The notes below the pieces were generated by a model, which worked only from the letters and a program-made list of their open reading frames with translations, ran no database searches and had not been told where the DNA came from. DNA of 46,208 nt from Silene noctiflora. Lineage: Eukaryota > Streptophyta > Magnoliopsida > Caryophyllales > Caryophyllaceae. Position 1 is the first letter of the stretch; each line of letters opens with the position of its first letter. The position numbers and the translations under genes were made by a program. This document shows positions 41,696-46,208 of this stretch, in pieces. The stretch covers positions 339,916-386,123 of the forward strand of contig VHZZ01000033.1 in the NCBI GenBank assembly GCA_009801015.1. Direction: 5' to 3'.

Positions 41696-43193
41696 AATTT
41701 TGGCAATTTATTTTTAAAATTTGTTATTATAAAATTATCATGTAATTTATTAGATACAGTCATACAAAGTACCATTTATTCCAACATTGATTAACCGATA
41801 TAATTCTTTTTGGCCTTATTTTTCCGAAAAGTACCATATCTTAACTTTTTTAAATTAATTTTTTAATTTAATTTACCTCATTTAATTTTTTACTCTATCA
41901 CATATGTACAATAAACAATTTAAAAAAAAAATATTATTCCTTATCACTTTCAAAAATAAAATTTTGTAACTCCTCTCATTAAATAACATTTTGATATGTA
42001 TGATATGTGTATAGCAAAGGGGCCATAAAAATTAGAAACATCACCTATCCATTTGGGACACAAAGGAAACATGCTACAATTATATGAAGTACTTAATTAA
42101 TTAAATATATAAATTGTGTATCTAGTCTTAGACAATAGTAGGGGCCTCCTCTAGCTAGTAAAATATTCCAAAGTACACTTGTCATAAAATCTATGTAGTA
42201 ATTTGTGCATTTAATTAATTTTTGATCAAGACACCAAAACTACACAAATTCTTATTTGTCAGGATAAATACGTCACAAACTTATGACGTGATGAGACAAG
42301 TTTGCAAGTAAAATGGATGGTGAGACGTCACAAGCAAGCCATGATGCCTAAACTATAGGCTAAGCAAATGAGAAAACATAATAACAAAAGTGAGACATCA
42401 ATTATTAGGAATTTTTATAAAATTAATCAACTCTTTGGTAGGATGGTCTCTTTAGTTTCTTTTATAAGACAGTTTTATAATCTATTCAGTATTACTAAGA
42501 TGACTAGGCGTCGTTAAATATACACAAAAGGCGATAGAATATGCGACAGTAAACATAAAAGACAACGAGATATGATAAAATAGGGGCATATTAAAGTAAA
42601 TAATTTCTTAATAAATTATTATAAAACAGTTTTATACAAGAATTTGTGTCTTTATATATTAGGGCTGTTAAAAAAGCCGATTAGGGTCGTTCCAGGTCCG
42701 GTTTGATCAATCCAGTCCGGTCTTCAAGTCCTCATATTTCAGCTAGTCGATCTCCGATCTACCCGATCTGATCCGGTGAACACCCTTAGTCTTTATAATT
42801 AGAAATGTGATGGTGATAGGTAGGGTGCTTATCCATTTAATTATGAGACATTTAGAGTGATGTGGTGGTTGTAAATTTGGCCTTTCAAATAAAATAATTT
42901 TAATTTCATAAAGTATATGATAAATCATATTTATAATTTCATAAATTATAAGATAAGATTTGTCAAATGGATTGATTATAAACAAAAACAAAAAAAATAT
43001 AATAAAAAGAGTGCATTATTCATTTCTAGGGCAATGTAGAAGTACAAGTGTTTTTGCCTATCATTTCTTAGATTATTATTAGGTTCTTATATTTCTTCAT
43101 GTAGGGACTTTTCGATCGTACATTATCAGACTATGTACTTGTTTACAGCTAAATCTATGTGGCCCAGTCCATGTTGTACCTAAATGCATATAA
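41696..43193. other. Spacer beyond the duplication
   Basis: AT-rich. 42241-42345 (ACAAATTCTTATTTGTCAGG ... GACGTCACAAGCAAG) may be a ruined Mutator-like MITE. 42660-42789 has TAGGGCTGTTAAAA and GGTGAACACCCTTA ends and is probably another small hAT-like MITE (GTCTTTAT occurs near both sides). No gene. Confidence 0.4.
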
Positions 43194-43201
43194 TTGGTTA
43201 C

Positions 43202-43333
43202 ACTGGCGGAGCAGGATTTGAGTTCCGGGGGCGATAATTTTTAGGGGGGCGGATGGATAATAATATAAGGGACACTTGAAAAAAATTTGAAAAATTCAAC
43301 CGCCGGGCAGGGCCCCCCCAGCTCCACCACTGA
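43202..43333. mobile_element. Small hAT-like MITE (CAGTGGTGGAG family), perfect duplication
   Basis: Ends ACTGGCGGAGCAGG and CCCAGCTCCACCACTGA, flanked by TTGGTTAC (43194-43201, 43334-43341). Confidence 0.92.
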
Positions 43334-43341
43334 TTGGTTAC

Positions 43342-44346
43342 CGATCAATTCACCCTTTATTTTAATCGGCGTAAAGACTGATCAGATACGATTTAAGCAA
43401 ATTGTAATCAGGGGCGAATGCAGGAATTTTGGCTTGGGAGGGCACAAATTTTTTTAATTATAATTCCCATATTACGTTGCGTTTATTTACGTAATTGTAT
43501 TCTTTTATTACCATACATACATGATTAAATATCGTAAAAGACTACATATATTTTAATAAAATATTAAAAATAAATATAAATCTTACATAGATATAATAAT
43601 AAGCAATGAAAAAAAAAATTACACCTCAAGTGAGTCAAGTCATCTATGCAAAATTTTTGCTATTTTTAGAGCTAATAAGACCAAAAAGTAAAATAATGTT
43701 GTTTATGGGAATCAAACTCGAGTTTGCAAGTAATCAATCCCCTAAACTTACCACTACAACAGTATCATTACATTGCATACAAAGGGTACTGACCTATACA
43801 TATTGCTAAACTTTTTAGACCGCGTGATGGCACCTACCTCCCCTTTCCCTCCCCCGGATCTGCATATAGTCGGTTACAGACTTACAGATTCACTAGTTCA
43901 GTTCAGTTAGTTTTTCTTTTAGATTATGATAATGTGCCTTGGGTAGCAGCTATGACTTATGAGTTTCTGATAGGAATTCACCTTCGTTACTTACTTACAG
44001 ATCAGTGCTCGGTATAATTGTATGTTTATATTTTCAACACTAACGTAACAGCAAATCTTAACTCCGCCACTATTGTGAATGATGAATGCAATAATAGTAT
44101 AGCTATAGCTAGATCAAGGTCATCTTATCTAAACTCAAGGCATGATTAGTTAGGTTGCATGCATGCATGCATTATACTCGATCTGTACTATACTTATATG
44201 CTTATAGGAGGCACCTACAAATATGCTTCTTGTTTCCTAACAAATTAAATCATGAACAAATTTAGTCAATTGTTGGTAACTGTGCTTATTATATTTCGTA
44301 TTAAATTAGATAATTAGTAATAGTAGTCTTTCAATTCCTAATCTAT
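43342..44346. other. Spacer, mostly unassigned
   Basis: 43412 begins CAGGGGCGAATGCAGG and 43842-43865 ends CTCCCCCGGATCTGCATAT, possibly the worn ends of one hAT-like element of about 450 bp. GCATGCATGCATGCAT at 44157-44171. No gene recognised. Confidence 0.35.
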
Positions 44347-44355
44347 TTAACTTAT

Positions 44356-44550
44356 AAAGCGTCTTGCTTGTGACGGATACTATCCATCACAAGCTGGAAA
44401 CGGATAGTGCTCCTCTCACAAAAAGGCAAGTGGGAGGACAAGTGGGGAAAAATGAAGCACCTATGGATATTGTCACTTGTATATTGTGAAAGAGACATTA
44501 TCCGTCTACAGCTTGTGACGGATAGTGCCCGTCTTCAATGAGAATTTGCG
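44356..44550 (-). mobile_element. Mutator-like MITE, complete copy with perfect 9-bp duplication
   Basis: AAAGCGTCTTGCTTGTGACGG ... AATGAGAATTTGCG, flanked by TTAACTTAT (44347-44355, 44551-44559). The best type copy of the family in this window. Confidence 0.95.
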
Positions 44551-46023
44551 TTAACTTATTTGTCCCCTTTACTTAAATTTGTTATAATTGAACGATCGAC
44601 CTAGCTAACATTCTGTTACCCTACCTCAACGGGTAGTTTATTTATACTTAATCACCGAGTTAAGAGGGCTCGACAATGAAATATTTGAAATACTTTTTTC
44701 TGGCTTAATTTTAGCTGATTTTAGTTAAACTCGGCTCTATTTTGTTAAGTTCTGTTTAGCTTTAATCGGTTCTGTCCAACTCCTCCATTCACTCCAGCTC
44801 AGGTCAAGTCAATTTACTTCGATTCAACTCTATTCCATTTAATTCAATCCAGCTCATTTTAGTCGAAAAGAACAGGGCATGCAACTTACCTTTGTTGTTA
44901 ACAACTAGTTACTCTTCAAATGGAAAGTGATACGTTACACTCGGTGTATGAAATCTTCTATACACCACTAATAGAATTTGAACATGTGGAAGAATCCAAT
45001 TATGTAAACATAAGGGAACTATAGAAAGTTTGAAAAAGATTTTGGGAATATTTTTTGAAATTTTATTTACTATAATTAAAAGATACGGTAATATTTTCTT
45101 ACCATTAGAAAAAAATATTGAAAAATTGTTTGCTTATTTTTTTTACACGTTAGATGGTGAGTTTTTTTTTTCTTTTTTTTTTTTTAATTTCTTCATTTAA
45201 TAATATTTTGCACCTTTTCTTCATAATAAGTTTAATCCACTTTTTATTTCAATTAATACTACCATCAATTGAACTTCGATTAAAAATAATTTTTTTTATT
45301 AAAAAAAAAATCAAAACTTCTAAATATTGGACATTAATTACAGTAAAGTGAAATTTAAAAATTATGAGANAAAAAAATGTAATAAGAAATATATAAGAAA
45401 ATTATTAGGAAATAATAATTAGTTTTAAATATATAATACCATATTATCAAAATAAAAAATTTAGATGAAATAATATTTAGATGAAATGAAATTAATACGG
45501 AGTAATATTTGGGGAAAGAAACTAATAAGGGTAAATATATAAATTTTAAATGTAGCCCAATACTTAAATGTTAAAAGGAGATTATATTATATGGCCCACC
45601 GCTACCACGTGTCACCATGTTACTCGTAGTGTATAAAAGATTCAATACACTAAAGGTAACCGTAGCATTTTCGATAGTTGACCGTCTATCAGACTGTTCC
45701 GAGAATATTCCTAAATAATATTTTTGCTAATGTCTTATTATTCTATCTAACATTTCTAATAATTAGTACTATCATAAAATGATGCATATACTTTCGGAGT
45801 ATGGGATGAGGGAGTTGGTCGTTATACATATCATACAACAGTGGCATATTAGAGTTTTTTCGTTTTATTTCCTTGTAATTTAGATCAACAAAGTACGTAA
45901 TAAGCTGTAGCATAGCTGTTATTACAGTGTAAGGGAGGAAAACCAAGGTGTTTCCTAATTGCTATTTGCTATAGTACTTTTATTTAATACTAATAGAAGC
46001 ATATAACCACAATAACTTGCATG
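44551..46023. other. Spacer with a GTTCAG-type MITE relic
   Basis: About 44693-44880 (TTTTTTCTGGCTTAATTTTAG ... TTAGTCGAAAAGAACAGGGC) resembles the element at 17756. The rest is AT-rich with no gene. Confidence 0.4.
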
Positions 46024-46208
46024 TAGAGGTGGCAATCGGGTCAGTCGGGTCGGGTTTGGGTCGGGTCAAGCCGGGTCGGGTCATATCGGGACAGCCTACC
46101 CTTTCGGGTCTAGTCGGGTCGGGTTCAGGTCGTTATCGGGACGGGTCATTTCGGATCAAATGATGTATCGGATCGGGTCGGGTCATTATCGGGTCCGGCT
46201 ACTTAATC
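46024..46208. mobile_element. Left part of a TCGGGTC-rich hAT-like MITE, cut by the window end
   Basis: Starts TAGAGGTGGCAATCGGGTC and continues as an array of TCGGGTC/CGGGTCGGG variants. The right end and second target duplication are outside the window. Confidence 0.7.

Noticed and set aside
43606..43809. Plus-strand 67-residue open frame
   Set aside because: AT-rich spacer within a worn hAT-like element; no recognisable domain.
9186..44550. CRISPR-like array from regularly recurring palindromic repeats
   Set aside because: The repeats are scattered, about 190 bp long, flanked by target duplications and in a plant genome; they are MITEs.

Overview
The window is nuclear DNA of a flowering plant, almost certainly a eudicot. 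It is very AT-rich, its genes have short exons with GT..AG introns, and it is dense in small non-autonomous transposons. It carries plant-only gene families (ASR, DUF4408/DUF761, S1-like self-incompatibility homologue, plant GH5 mannanase). Order Caryophyllales is a weak guess from the style of the repeats. No bacterial-type operon, phage or CRISPR feature is present.

Layout: (1) 1353-5942, two plus-strand ASR (ABA/WDS, abscisic-acid/stress/ripening) genes, each with two exons joined at the same protein position. Intron 1 of the first holds a partial hAT-like MITE and a large fold-back hairpin. (2) 5943-11054, transposon-rich spacer with Helitron, Stowaway-like, hAT and Mutator-like MITEs. 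(3) 11055-16315, an intact five-exon endo-beta-1,4-mannanase gene reassembled from exons scattered over 5.3 kb; every intron carries at least one transposon or transposon-like relic. (4) 17009-17464, a minus-strand secreted S1-like protein gene, convergent with the mannanase. (5) 17756-28429, no protein gene recognised; it holds a 790-base assembly gap, many nested transposons, a tRNA-derived SINE and one tRNA-Asp(GUC) on the minus strand. (6) 28439-41700, a tandem segmental duplication of about 6.2 kb offset. Each unit has one single-exon DUF4408/DUF761 membrane-protein gene, with recognisably paired flanks. The units differ by independent insertions with matched empty sites. (7) 41700-46208, gene-poor spacer ending inside another hAT-like MITE.

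The genes do not form a pathway. The strongest structural signals are a Mutator-like MITE family with 9-bp target duplications (about ten copies), several hAT MITE families with 8-bp duplications, two MITE-in-MITE nestings with both duplications readable, several short Helitrons, and the duplicated DUF4408/DUF761 locus as a natural record of insertion order. All target-duplication and exon calls were read by eye; no alignment or database search was run.
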